Below, piece by piece: positions 55,088-62,755 of a DNA stretch of 64,000 bases. Within the stretch, counting starts at the first letter, position 1, and each line of letters starts with the position of its first letter. The position numbers and the translations under genes were made by a program. Under the pieces are notes generated by a model. It was not told the DNA's origin, ran no database searches, and saw only the letters and a list, made by a program, of their open reading frames with translations. This DNA comes from Lysobacterales bacterium. GTDB lineage: Bacteria; Pseudomonadota; Gammaproteobacteria; Xanthomonadales; Rhodanobacteraceae. The stretch spans positions 992,001 to 1,056,000 of the forward strand of contig JADJHN010000001.1 of the NCBI GenBank assembly GCA_016707485.1. The letters run 5' to 3'.

Positions 55088-56528
55088 TCACCAAGGGTTT
55101 GGAGGCACGAATTGCACTGTGCTCTCAATCGTTTTTCGACGGGCTCTCGCCTGATTCCAAATTTTTAGCAACGGCCCACGGCTCATTTTTTCCTCAATCG
55201 CATCTATCAAACTTAACCAAGGAAGCCAAACCGCATCCCATCTATCAGGCTGATCTCGCTCCCAATTCGGCCGCACTACACGTAGTGCTCCCTGCCAAAT
55301 CTGAAGCAATGCTATTGACTCAATCTCGGCCACAATGACCATCTGCGGACAACTATTCCAGCAATCCAGCGTTGTGCATTGCTCACCCTTGCTCTCAGGA
55401 CGGCCAAAAGGGTCTTTGCAGTAAGTTCCAAGCCCTGTTTCTCGAAGAGTCTCAAGCCGCCGCTTGAATTCTTGAGGCTCAATGCCAAGTTTTTCAGCGG
55501 CTGCATCTATGTTTCGAATAACAAGTGTTCCGGAACGCTTCTTGAAACCGGCGTAAATGCTGATCATAGAGAAGTCTGGTTGGCCACTTCACTTGGTAGC
55601 CCTGGGTGACTTGCTGCGTGTGTTGACCAATGGCCATTCCGACTTGCAGCCGACCGTCATTCTCCAATGCGCTACGAAGTAAGACAGTGGGACGAATCAT
55701 GCTCGGGGTGAGTCTTAGGCCCTCCAGTCCCGGAATTTTTGCGGCAAATGAAGTGAACCAAGCAGAGTATCTGTTTACGGACATCGACTGACATCTCTCC
55801 CCTACGCGGACTAAGAACAACAAGGAGCTATCAGGCTCGGTTAACTTTCGCCTGATACGAACTGTCTCTTCTCGCAGCCAGGACAGGGCTTCAATGGTTG
55901 CGGATTTACGAGGGAGGTCAACGATAATTGGCTTCCCCTTGGCTCTCGCCTTGTGACCGGTAATTCGCACATAACCCGGGAGGTCGCTATCCTCAATGCA
56001 GTCCGCATCCAGCGTTCTTGCAACCGCCAAGTTGGCGCCGCTTTCACAGAGATACAGAGTCAGGGCCGCAAAACACGCGTCTCTGTGAGGATTTAGGTAT
56101 GAGTCGATTTCATAGAAACCGCCGTACTCCAAATATCGTTTTTGAAAGAACTGCCCGAATGTTTCTATGGCTTGTTTTCCGGGCAGGAGGCCATCGAAAT
56201 TTGCTTCTGCGACTGCAAGCAAATTTCCAATTCCCGTTTTGCGATGTTCATTGAGGAGAGGGGACGAGATTGGGAACCAATCGCGTATCATCGCGATTCG
56301 TTCGGTTCTATTTTTATGCCCCCATAGTCCTGCGAATGAACCAGCATCGATTGAGGTATTTGCCAGCAGCTCCCTCCCTTCCTCTCGTCGCGCCACCCAT
56401 CTGCGCAGGACCGCTTCCGCGTGCTGCACCAAGACGTTTATCCGCTTGGTGACAAGCATCAGAACGGCCTCTGCCGGATTTGATGGGAGCTCACTCCCTT
56501 CGCCAGTCTCCGACTCCAAGGTCCTCAA
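55088..56528 (-). pseudogene. Tyrosine recombinase (TnpA-like) split by a frameshift, with Cys-rich C-terminal domain
   Basis: Two overlapping frames make one protein. The upstream frame (55494-56528, TTG start overlapping the previous stop) encodes 344 aa with recombinase-like LYLCESGANLAVARTLDADC, LTPSMIRPTVLL and GQHTQQVTQGYQVKWP; the first catalytic Arg position is Asn, so it may be degenerate. The downstream frame (55088-55567) continues AAAEKLGIEPQEFKRRLETL, TGLGTYCKDPFG and CTTLDCWNSCPQ, the Cys-rich tail expected for this type. Joining near 55527 (...FRNT-LVIRNID...) gives a continuous protein of about 480 aa. A one- or two-base sequencing error, real decay or programmed shifting are all possible. 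Confidence 0.65.
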
Positions 56529-57350
56529 AAATCAAAAGCATCTCCCTCTATGCTTACACCGTACTTCCTACCGGCTTGTTGCATCGCACTGCGTGCAAAT
56601 TCGATATAGCGACTCTTTGATGCTTCATCCGCACCGACAGTCTCCGCCAGGCTCTTTCGGTGGCCCGCTTTGCGACTGGCGTTTTTACACCCATTAGAGG
56701 CAATGAGAGGGCAGGAACCACTCCGCCTGATGAAAGCGCACGGAATGCAGAGTTGAGACAGCCGATTTGAGTACTAGCGGATATAGGAGATTTCTTGCCA
56801 TCCGCGGAACTAAGGTAGAACTCACGATACGCATGTACCGCTTCTTCCCAACTCTCCCCTTTGATCTGGCCTTCGCGGGAATTGGAAACAACGGCTCGGC
56901 AGTGCGGATTGCTGCTAGATCCTATCCATACTAACGCTTTCCTCAATGCTAGATAATTAGCTTTTGCAGTACCTTCGGACGATCCTTCGAAAACCTGTCC
57001 GAACCTATTCGCAGATCGAGCCAAAAACGACTCTGACCAAGCATCAATATCACCAAATATGAAGACTCGATTCTGAAATATGGCAGTGGTCGGATCTGCA
57101 GTCGCCAATTCCATCAATTGAGCGTCCTTTGCCTCGACCAATGCGAGGCAGGGAGCGCTATCTAGTGCGACGGGACTGAGACCTAGTTTCGCTGCGAGCA
57201 CGACGCGATTTACTCGGGTCTGCCCTTTTGTAAGCTTGCACTTCTTAGACTCTAGCTCTTTTCTAAGTCGATCCAGCAATTCTTCTACATCGCGCGGAAG
57301 ATATCCTTCTTGAGCAGCAAGATTGTCGAATTCCGCAAGAAGTGCCTTAA

Positions 57351-58525
57351 GGCAACGCTGAATAAGTGCGAGCCGGGTTCAAAGTGTGCGACATCATGAA
57401 AATAGAGCTTCCGTCCGTCAGTTTTTGGTCGATCCGCCGACCGATTGCCGCTTACTTTCTCCTGATCGGGCATCCATCGGATGCCCGATGAGCATTACGC
57501 CGCCAATTTCCGGCGCGCCAGGTACAGGTTGGCCAAGCCGAGGATCACGAAGCTGCGGTTCGCGTTCTTCACCAGTCCTCGGTAGCGCACCTTGCTGAAA
57601 CCCCACAATCGCTTCACGACCGCGAAGACGTGTTCGACGCGAGCACGAATCCTGGATTTGTTTCGGTTGCGTGCGCGCTCGGCCTCGTCAATCTCGCCCC
57701 CTTTTCGAGTGCGCTGATTGGTGAAGTCCTTCGCCTGAGGGGCATGCCCACCGATCAGTTCCTTCTGACTCGCATAGGCACTGTCACCATAAACGCGCCG
57801 CTCTTCACCGTGCAGCAGGTCAGCCAATGCGTGTTTGTCGTGCACGTTGGCTGCCGTCACCACCGCGCTATGGGTCAGTCCCGTGCGGCTGTCCACGCCG
57901 ATATGGAGTTTCAAGCCGAAGTACCACTGCTGGCCCTTGCGGGTCTGGCGCATCTCAGGATCCCGGGCCTTATGGGCGTTCTTCGTCGAACCCGCCGCAC
58001 CGATGATCGTGGCATCCACGATCGTGCCTGTGCCCACCTTCAGGCCCCGTGACTCCAGGGTCTCGTTTACCTGTGCAAACAGGGCTGCGCCCAGTTGGTG
58101 CTTCTCCAGAAGACGTCGGAACTTCAACAGCGTCGTTCCGTCCGGTACACGCTCGCAACCGAGATCAATGCCCACAAACCGGCGCAACGCCGTGCTGTCG
58201 AGCAAGGCCTCCTCACAGGCCTCGTCGGCCAGATTGAACCACTGCTGCACGAAATACATGCGCACCATGCGCTCCAGCCCTACTGGCGGGCGTCCGTTGC
58301 CCCGCTTGGGATAGAAGGGCTCGATCACCGCACACAAGGCTGACCAGGGCACCAATTGCTCCATCGATGCCAGGAACACGTCACGACGGGTCGGGCGGCG
58401 ATGCTGCTCAAACCCTTGATTCTGGTCACCCGCCAACGCTAACGTCCGCTGCTTCATCGCCACATCCCGATCATGCTATGTTGTGGATAATTATAGCAGA
58501 GGTTGGAGACTTAATCAGCGTTGCC
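57351..58525 (-). mobile_element. IS5-family insertion sequence with TTAA target duplication
   Basis: 1175 bp between inverted repeats GGCAACGCTGAATAAGT (left) and GGCAACGCTGATTAAGT (right, complement). It is flanked on both sides by TTAA (57347-57350 and 58526-58529), which fits the YTAR target of the IS5 subgroup. It encodes one transposase. Excision with one TTAA copy restores the interrupted gene. Confidence 0.9.
57495..58457 (-). CDS. IS5-family DDE transposase
   Basis: 320 aa starting MKQRTLALAGDQNQGFEQHRRPTRRDVFLASMEQLVPW. Catalytic residues: Asp in GTIVDATIIGAA, Asp in RVYGDSAYASQKEL, and Glu in RARVEHVFAVVKRLWG (DDE_Tnp_1). The protein appears intact. Confidence 0.95.
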   Translation of the reverse strand: MKQRTLALAGDQNQGFEQHRRPTRRDVFLASMEQLVPWSALCAVIEPFYPKRGNGRPPVGLERMVRMYFVQQWFNLADEACEEALLDSTALRRFVGIDLGCERVPDGTTLLKFRRLLEKHQLGAALFAQVNETLESRGLKVGTGTIVDATIIGAAGSTKNAHKARDPEMRQTRKGQQWYFGLKLHIGVDSRTGLTHSAVVTAANVHDKHALADLLHGEERRVYGDSAYASQKELIGGHAPQAKDFTNQRTRKGGEIDEAERARNRNKSRIRARVEHVFAVVKRLWGFSKVRYRGLVKNANRSFVILGLANLYLARRKLAA

Positions 58526-58883
58526 TTAACCTTCTCGTTGTCTTTAACACCACTCAACTGTGGGAAGCGCCTGGCCAACGCGATTCGGCTGATCTTGCCG
58601 TTTCTAAGTGTTAAAGCGCGCTTCTTGTACTGCTCTTCAAGCCACTCCCGCATAGCAGGAAGATTTGCTTCCGTAGCAGTTACGGGCAGCCCAATTTTCT
58701 TCTGAAACTCCTCCAGTATCGGACCACTGTGGGCACCGCAATATGTCAATCCAATCTTTGTTGCGTAGTATTTCTGGTCGATAGTTCCACGCGAAGTAAC
58801 TCTAATGCCCTGACTTGACGAAAAGTCCTTGGTCAATACTTCTTTGAGTAGCTCTGCCGTCCTTTTGGGCATCATCCACTCTT

Positions 58884-59780
58884 TTAAACAGCTACATCGG
58901 CATGAATTGGCGGATGTGGATCGTATTCCTCCACCAGAAAATCGCGAATCCGATAGTCATCAATTGATTTCGGCTCACTAACTAAACGCATGGTAGGCAA
59001 TGATCTGGGTTCTCGACTCAGTTGTTCATGCGCCTGATCCAGGTGATTCAGGTAGAGGTGCACGTCCCCCGCCATCCAAATGAATTCCCCTGGCTCAAGA
59101 CCTGCTTGCTGCGCGATCATCATCTGAAGTGCCACGGCGCCTGCCCAATTAAATGGCGCACCCAACAAGAGATCGCAGCTTCTCTGGTACATTAGACAAC
59201 TTAGTTTTCTATCGCTGGCAACATGGAATTGATAGACCATGTGGCAGGGTGGCAATGCCATGTTTTCGACTTCTGCCACGTTCCATGCGTGGAAGAGCAT
59301 GCGACGACTTGCTGGATTCGACTTTAGGGTTTCGATCAACGTTTCAATCTGATCGTGCTCACGGCGATCAGGCCCCTGCCATCGTCGCCATTGCTTGCCG
59401 TAGACTGGCCCCAGCTCACCCCACTGGGCGGCAAACGCATCATCACTCAAGATGCGGGCCTCAAACTCTTCTTGTGATATTTGACTGCCTGATTCTTTCC
59501 GATACTTCGCAAGGGGCCAGTCGGTCCAGATCCTTACTTTTTCGCGAAGGAGCGGTTGAATGTTGGTTCCGCCACTCAAGAACCAAAGCATCTCTTTAAC
59601 TGCTAGCTTCCAATAGACCCGCTTGGTGGTCAAAATTGGTACTTGACCATTCGACAAGTCAAACCGGGCCATGGCGCCGAAAACAGAAAGTGTCCCGACT
59701 CCGGTTCTATCAATGCGTCGATCTCCGGTGTCCAAGATTCGAGACATCAGATCTAAGTATTGATATTCGGGATGGCGCAT
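58884..59780 (-). CDS. thyA: Thymidylate synthase carried by the island (replacement copy)
   Basis: The start at 59780 (MRHPEYQYLDLMSRILDTGDRRIDRTGVGTLSVFG) gives 298 aa; the longer frame upstream is not protein-like. Active-site Cys in LPPCHMVYQFHV; substrate-binding YQRSCDLLLGAPFNWAG; C-terminal HPPIHADVAV. It differs throughout from the native ThyA and has two short insertions (around LSGGTNIQPLL and SDDAFAAQWGE). It is first in the leftward operon with the recombination genes, 8 bp ahead of the next start. It presumably supplies dTMP while the native gene is disrupted. Confidence 0.93.
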   Translation of the reverse strand: MRHPEYQYLDLMSRILDTGDRRIDRTGVGTLSVFGAMARFDLSNGQVPILTTKRVYWKLAVKEMLWFLSGGTNIQPLLREKVRIWTDWPLAKYRKESGSQISQEEFEARILSDDAFAAQWGELGPVYGKQWRRWQGPDRREHDQIETLIETLKSNPASRRMLFHAWNVAEVENMALPPCHMVYQFHVASDRKLSCLMYQRSCDLLLGAPFNWAGAVALQMMIAQQAGLEPGEFIWMAGDVHLYLNHLDQAHEQLSREPRSLPTMRLVSEPKSIDDYRIRDFLVEEYDPHPPIHADVAV

Positions 59781-59820
59781 CGTTGACCTCAATGAAACGT
59801 TAGCGAAGCGTCTCCCATAG

Positions 59821-59890
59821 CAACAAAAACGCCGAAGCCGTCGGGCTAGAACCGTTAGCCGAAACGAGGGCCGTGCAGGGCTTTTTGTTG
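59821..59890 (-). promoter_or_regulatory. Structured inverted repeat in the island thyA leader
   Basis: CAACAAAAA (59821-59829) and TTTTTGTTG (59882-59890) form a 9-bp stem around a 52-base GC-rich interior that can form further stems (for example CGGCTA with TAGCCCG). It lies 41-110 bases upstream of the thyA start. It could be a terminator, an attenuator or a recombination-related structure. Confidence 0.45.
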
Positions 59891-59937
59891 AGGAAGGATT
59901 ATTGACAGCATGAGTCTTTAATAGCACTATGACTTAT

Positions 59938-59953
59938 GGTTAGTCAACTAACC
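59938..59953. repeat. Perfect 16-bp palindrome near the right end
   Basis: GGTTAGT-CA-ACTAACC, 50 bp inside the right end. The left end carries TCTAACC at 21206-21212 and a tandem TTAACATCA pair near 21250-21269. These may be accessory protein sites, but that is inference. Confidence 0.45.
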
Positions 59954-59960
59954 CTTGAAT

Positions 59961-60530
59961 TCATTGAGTTTTAGTTACGCGCGTTGTCGCTATGCCGGAA
60001 AGGAACTCCACGCCGAGGAAGATGTCGCCCGAGCGCTGGTAGAGCTGGCAGGACAATTTGCCATTGGCAACATGGAACTGGAACAGCGCATGGCACGGCT
60101 GCAGGGCCATTGCCGGGAGATCAGCCACGTTCCACGCGCTGATGACGAGCCGGCGCGAATCCGGATTGCGCTTGATCTCCTCGATCAGCCAGGCGATCTG
60201 GTCGATCGTGCGGCCATCGGCGCATTGCCAGGATCGCCATTGCTTGCCGTAGACCGGGCCGAGGTTGCCCTCGGCATCGGCCCATTCATCCCAGATGCCG
60301 ACGCCGTTTTCCTTGAGGTAGGCGATGTTGGTGTCACCCTGCAGGAACCAGATCAGCTCGTGGATGATCGAGCGCAGGTGCAGTTTCTTGGTAGTGACCA
60401 GAGGAAATCCCCTGGCCAGGTCAAAGCGCATCTGCCAGCCAAAAACCGAATGCGTGCCGGTGCCGGTGCGATCCGACTTGGGCGTACCGTTTTCCAGCAC
60501 ATGGCGGAGCAGTTCCAGGTATTGCTGCAT
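59961..60530 (-). pseudogene. thyA: 5' fragment of the native thymidylate synthase gene
   Basis: Native codons 1-174 (60009-60530): MQQYLELLRHVLENGTPKSDRTGTG ... ALQPCHALFQFHV ... YQRSGDIFLGV, including the active-site Cys. From 60008 the frame runs into the island and adds EFLSGIATTRVTKTQ before a stop at 59961. The fragment lacks the C-terminal third and cannot be active. Its ATG overlaps the lgt stop (TGATG on the reverse strand), as expected for the ancestral lgt-thyA-folA operon. Confidence 0.93.
59992..60008. other. Right attachment junction (attR) of the thyA island
   Basis: Arm ATGCCGGAAAG (59992-60002) followed by core GAACTC (60003-60008) and then native thyA (CACGCCGAGG). With the left end, the predicted circle junction is this arm and core followed by TTTTCCGGTCAT, an inverted repeat with a 6-bp spacer. 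Confidence 0.8.
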
Positions 60531-61414
60531 CAGCGCGCGTCCTTCGGCGGATCCTCGGCGATGCGGGGCGACAGGATCGGTGCGCGCCGCGACATGAGGA
60601 TCAGGACTAGGCCGAGAACGACCAGAGGCAGCGAAAGAACCTGGCCCATGGTCAACCAGCCCCATGCCAGATAGCCGAGCTGCTGATCGGGTTCGCGCAC
60701 GAACTCGACGGCAAAACGGAACAGGCCGTAGAGCAGGGCGAACAATCCCGAAACCAGGTAACGCCGGCGCGGTTTCATCGACACCGCATAGAGCACGCAG
60801 AACAGGACGAAGCCTTCAAGCGCCATCTGGTAAAGCTGCGAGGGATGGCGCGCTTCGTGGTCAAGCTGGCCGGCCGCAGCCATCGCCTTGAGTTGCTCGA
60901 TCGAATGCCCGGCAGTCTCGATGGCGCGCGGAAAGATCATGCCCCAGGAGACATCGGCATGCCGCCCCCACAACTCGCCGCCGATGAAGTTGCCGAGGCG
61001 ACCCATGCCCAGGCCGATCGGCACCAGCGGCGCGACAAAATCGATCACGTCGAAGAAATGCAGGCCATTGCGGCGCGCCCAAAGCCACATGGCGACGAGC
61101 ACGCCGAGCAGGCCACCATGGAAGGACATGCCGCCTTCCCAGATCCTGAACAAGGACAAGGGATGCGCGATCAGGCTGACCGTGTCGTAGAACAGCATGT
61201 AGCCGACGCGGCCACCGACAATCACGCCGATCATGCCGTAGAAGGCCAGGTCGGAAAACGCGGTCGGGCCGACCGGCAGCCGGCCAAGCCGGCGTCGGCG
61301 TTCGCCGAGAAACCAGAACGCCGCAAATGCGATCAGGTACATGATGCCATACCAGTGCACGGCCACGGGACCGATCGAGAAGGCAACGGGGTCGATGTCT
61401 ACGAAATAGTGCAT
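60530..61414 (-). CDS. lgt: Prolipoprotein diacylglyceryl transferase
   Basis: 294 aa starting MHYFVDIDPVAFSIGPVAVHWYGIMYL. Seven hydrophobic segments; the Lgt signature is GLGMGRLGNFIGGELWG, preceded by the catalytic His in GGMSFHGGLLG, with Arg and Glu in FAVEFVREPD. It transfers diacylglycerol to the lipobox Cys of prelipoproteins at the inner membrane. It is the promoter-proximal gene of the split operon. Confidence 0.94.
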   Translation of the reverse strand: MHYFVDIDPVAFSIGPVAVHWYGIMYLIAFAAFWFLGERRRRLGRLPVGPTAFSDLAFYGMIGVIVGGRVGYMLFYDTVSLIAHPLSLFRIWEGGMSFHGGLLGVLVAMWLWARRNGLHFFDVIDFVAPLVPIGLGMGRLGNFIGGELWGRHADVSWGMIFPRAIETAGHSIEQLKAMAAAGQLDHEARHPSQLYQMALEGFVLFCVLYAVSMKPRRRYLVSGLFALLYGLFRFAVEFVREPDQQLGYLAWGWLTMGQVLSLPLVVLGLVLILMSRRAPILSPRIAEDPPKDAR

Positions 61415-61460
61415 GGGATCGCTTTGCATGAGGCGCGGCGCGGCTACACCGCATTATGTC

Positions 61461-62669
61461 CTAGGCCGGCAGGACGCGGAGGACGAAACCCTTGAGATAT
61501 TCGGTCTCGGCAATCGCCGGATGGATCGGGTGGTCGGGGCCCTGCTGCAGGTGCCAGAGCAGTTGCGCCTGTCGATCCAGGTGCCGCGCCGCCTGCTGCA
61601 CGCCATCCAGAAGCACGCTGCGCGGCATGTGATACGAGCACGAACAGGTGATCAGGATGCCATCGCGCGCAAGCACCTGCATGCCGAGTTCGTTGAGCCG
61701 CCGATAGGCGACGCGGCCTTCGGCCAGATCCTTCTTGCGCTTGACGAAGGCCGGCGGATCGAGGATGACCACATCGAAATGCTCGCGCTGCTCGCGCAAG
61801 GCCTTCAGGTGATCGAAGGCATCCGCCCGCACCGCCGTGACGCGATCGGCAAAGCCGTTGCGCGCGATATTTCGTCCGATGGCCTCAACTGCCGGTTGCG
61901 AGGCATCCACGCAAACCACCTCGCTGGCGCCGCAAGCCGCTGCGCGCAGCCCCCAGCCACCGAGGTAACTGAACACGTCGAGCACGCGCTTGCCCTTGAC
62001 CAGGTGCTGAAGATGGTCGCGGTTGCCGCGCTGGTCGTAGAACCAGCCGGTCTTCTGCCCGGCGAGCGGGTCGCATTCGAACTCGAGTCCGGCCTCGCGC
62101 ACTATCATCGGTTCATTCGAGCGTTCGCCAGCGCCGAGCTCGGCATACTCGGGCAGATTTTCCATGGCGCGGATAGAGGCATCGTTTTTCCACCAGAGCT
62201 GGCGCGGCTTGAGCACTTTGGCGATGGCATCGCCGATCGCATCCTTGAGCCGCTCCATGCCGGCCGTCGTCGCCTGCGCGACAACGACATCGCCAAATCG
62301 ATCGATGGTCAACCCGGGCAGGCCATCGGATTCGCCAAACACCAGCCGGTAATACGGCTCGTCGAAAATCCTCTCGCGCAAGGCCAATGCGACATTGAGC
62401 TTGTGCACGAAAAGGGATTTGTCCAGTGCATGTTCCAGGCCGCGATTTACCAGGCGTGCGCAAATCAGCGAGTTCGGATTGACGTAACCCACGCCGATCG
62501 GCTTGTCGCGACTGTCGACGATGGCACAGACCTGACCTGGCTCGAACGCCGACAACGGCGAACGCGCCACGTCAACCTCATTGGAAAACACCCACAGGTG
62601 CCCGGCGCGCAGGCGCGTGTCTTCGCCGCGTTTGAGGTACAGCGCGGGCACCTGGATTTCGTCAGTCAC
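61461..62669 (-). CDS. rlmI: 23S rRNA (cytosine(1962)-C(5))-methyltransferase RlmI
   Basis: A GTG at 62669 (VTDEIQVPALYLKRGEDTRLRAGHLWVFSNEV) is preferred because the upstream part is not conserved; 402 aa. The N-terminal PUA-like domain is followed by a Rossmann methyltransferase: DQRGNRDHLQHLVKGKRVLDVFSYLGGWGL (SAM motif I), VILDPPAFVKRKKDL (motif IV) and ILITCSCSYHM (catalytic Cys). Normal length for RlmI/YccW. Confidence 0.9.
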   Translation of the reverse strand: MTDEIQVPALYLKRGEDTRLRAGHLWVFSNEVDVARSPLSAFEPGQVCAIVDSRDKPIGVGYVNPNSLICARLVNRGLEHALDKSLFVHKLNVALALRERIFDEPYYRLVFGESDGLPGLTIDRFGDVVVAQATTAGMERLKDAIGDAIAKVLKPRQLWWKNDASIRAMENLPEYAELGAGERSNEPMIVREAGLEFECDPLAGQKTGWFYDQRGNRDHLQHLVKGKRVLDVFSYLGGWGLRAAACGASEVVCVDASQPAVEAIGRNIARNGFADRVTAVRADAFDHLKALREQREHFDVVILDPPAFVKRKKDLAEGRVAYRRLNELGMQVLARDGILITCSCSYHMPRSVLLDGVQQAARHLDRQAQLLWHLQQGPDHPIHPAIAETEYLKGFVLRVLPA

Positions 62670-62755
62670 GATGTCGGATCCACCAGCAAATGCAGGGTCG
62701 CATTCTACCCGCTCAAGCACGGCAAGCGCCGGCCGGTTTCCTGACGTGGCGTGTT

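Larger units (their letters stand above)
56525..58875 (-). pseudogene. First recombination-module gene: repeat-containing DNA-binding/core-binding protein, interrupted by IS5 and a frameshift
   Basis: The 5' exon-like part is 58526-58875 (MMPKRTAELLKEVLTKDFSS). Removing 57351-58525 plus one TTAA copy joins GTT AA to G GCA CTT in frame (NEKV-KALLAEFDNLAAQEG). Three short modules repeat: YYATKIGLT, ISRIALARRFPQLSG and VNRVVLAAKLGLS, each like a small winged or AP2-like DNA-binding unit. Near 56656 (GAAAGAG, one A short) the frame slips; the -1 frame continues ASKSRYIEFARSAMQQAGRK and stops at 56525, overlapping the next start (TTGA). Repaired length is about 390 aa. The start is 8 bp after the thyA stop. 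Confidence 0.7.
21187..60008. mobile_element. 38.8-kb integrative island inserted in thyA, carrying its own thyA, CBASS and heavy-metal resistance
   Basis: Boundaries come from thyA itself: deleting 21187-60008 joins codons GGC GTG (5' part) to CCG TTC (3' part) and restores the YQRSGDIFLGVPFNIAS motif. The ends carry inverted arms around a 6-bp core. The interior is AT-richer and mosaic, with IS3-, IS5- and IS21-family elements, several gene remnants, defence genes and metal-resistance genes. The right end holds an operon of a replacement thymidylate synthase followed by at least three tyrosine recombinase genes. No conjugation genes are seen, so it is probably a transposon-like or mobilisable element rather than an ICE. 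Confidence 0.92.
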
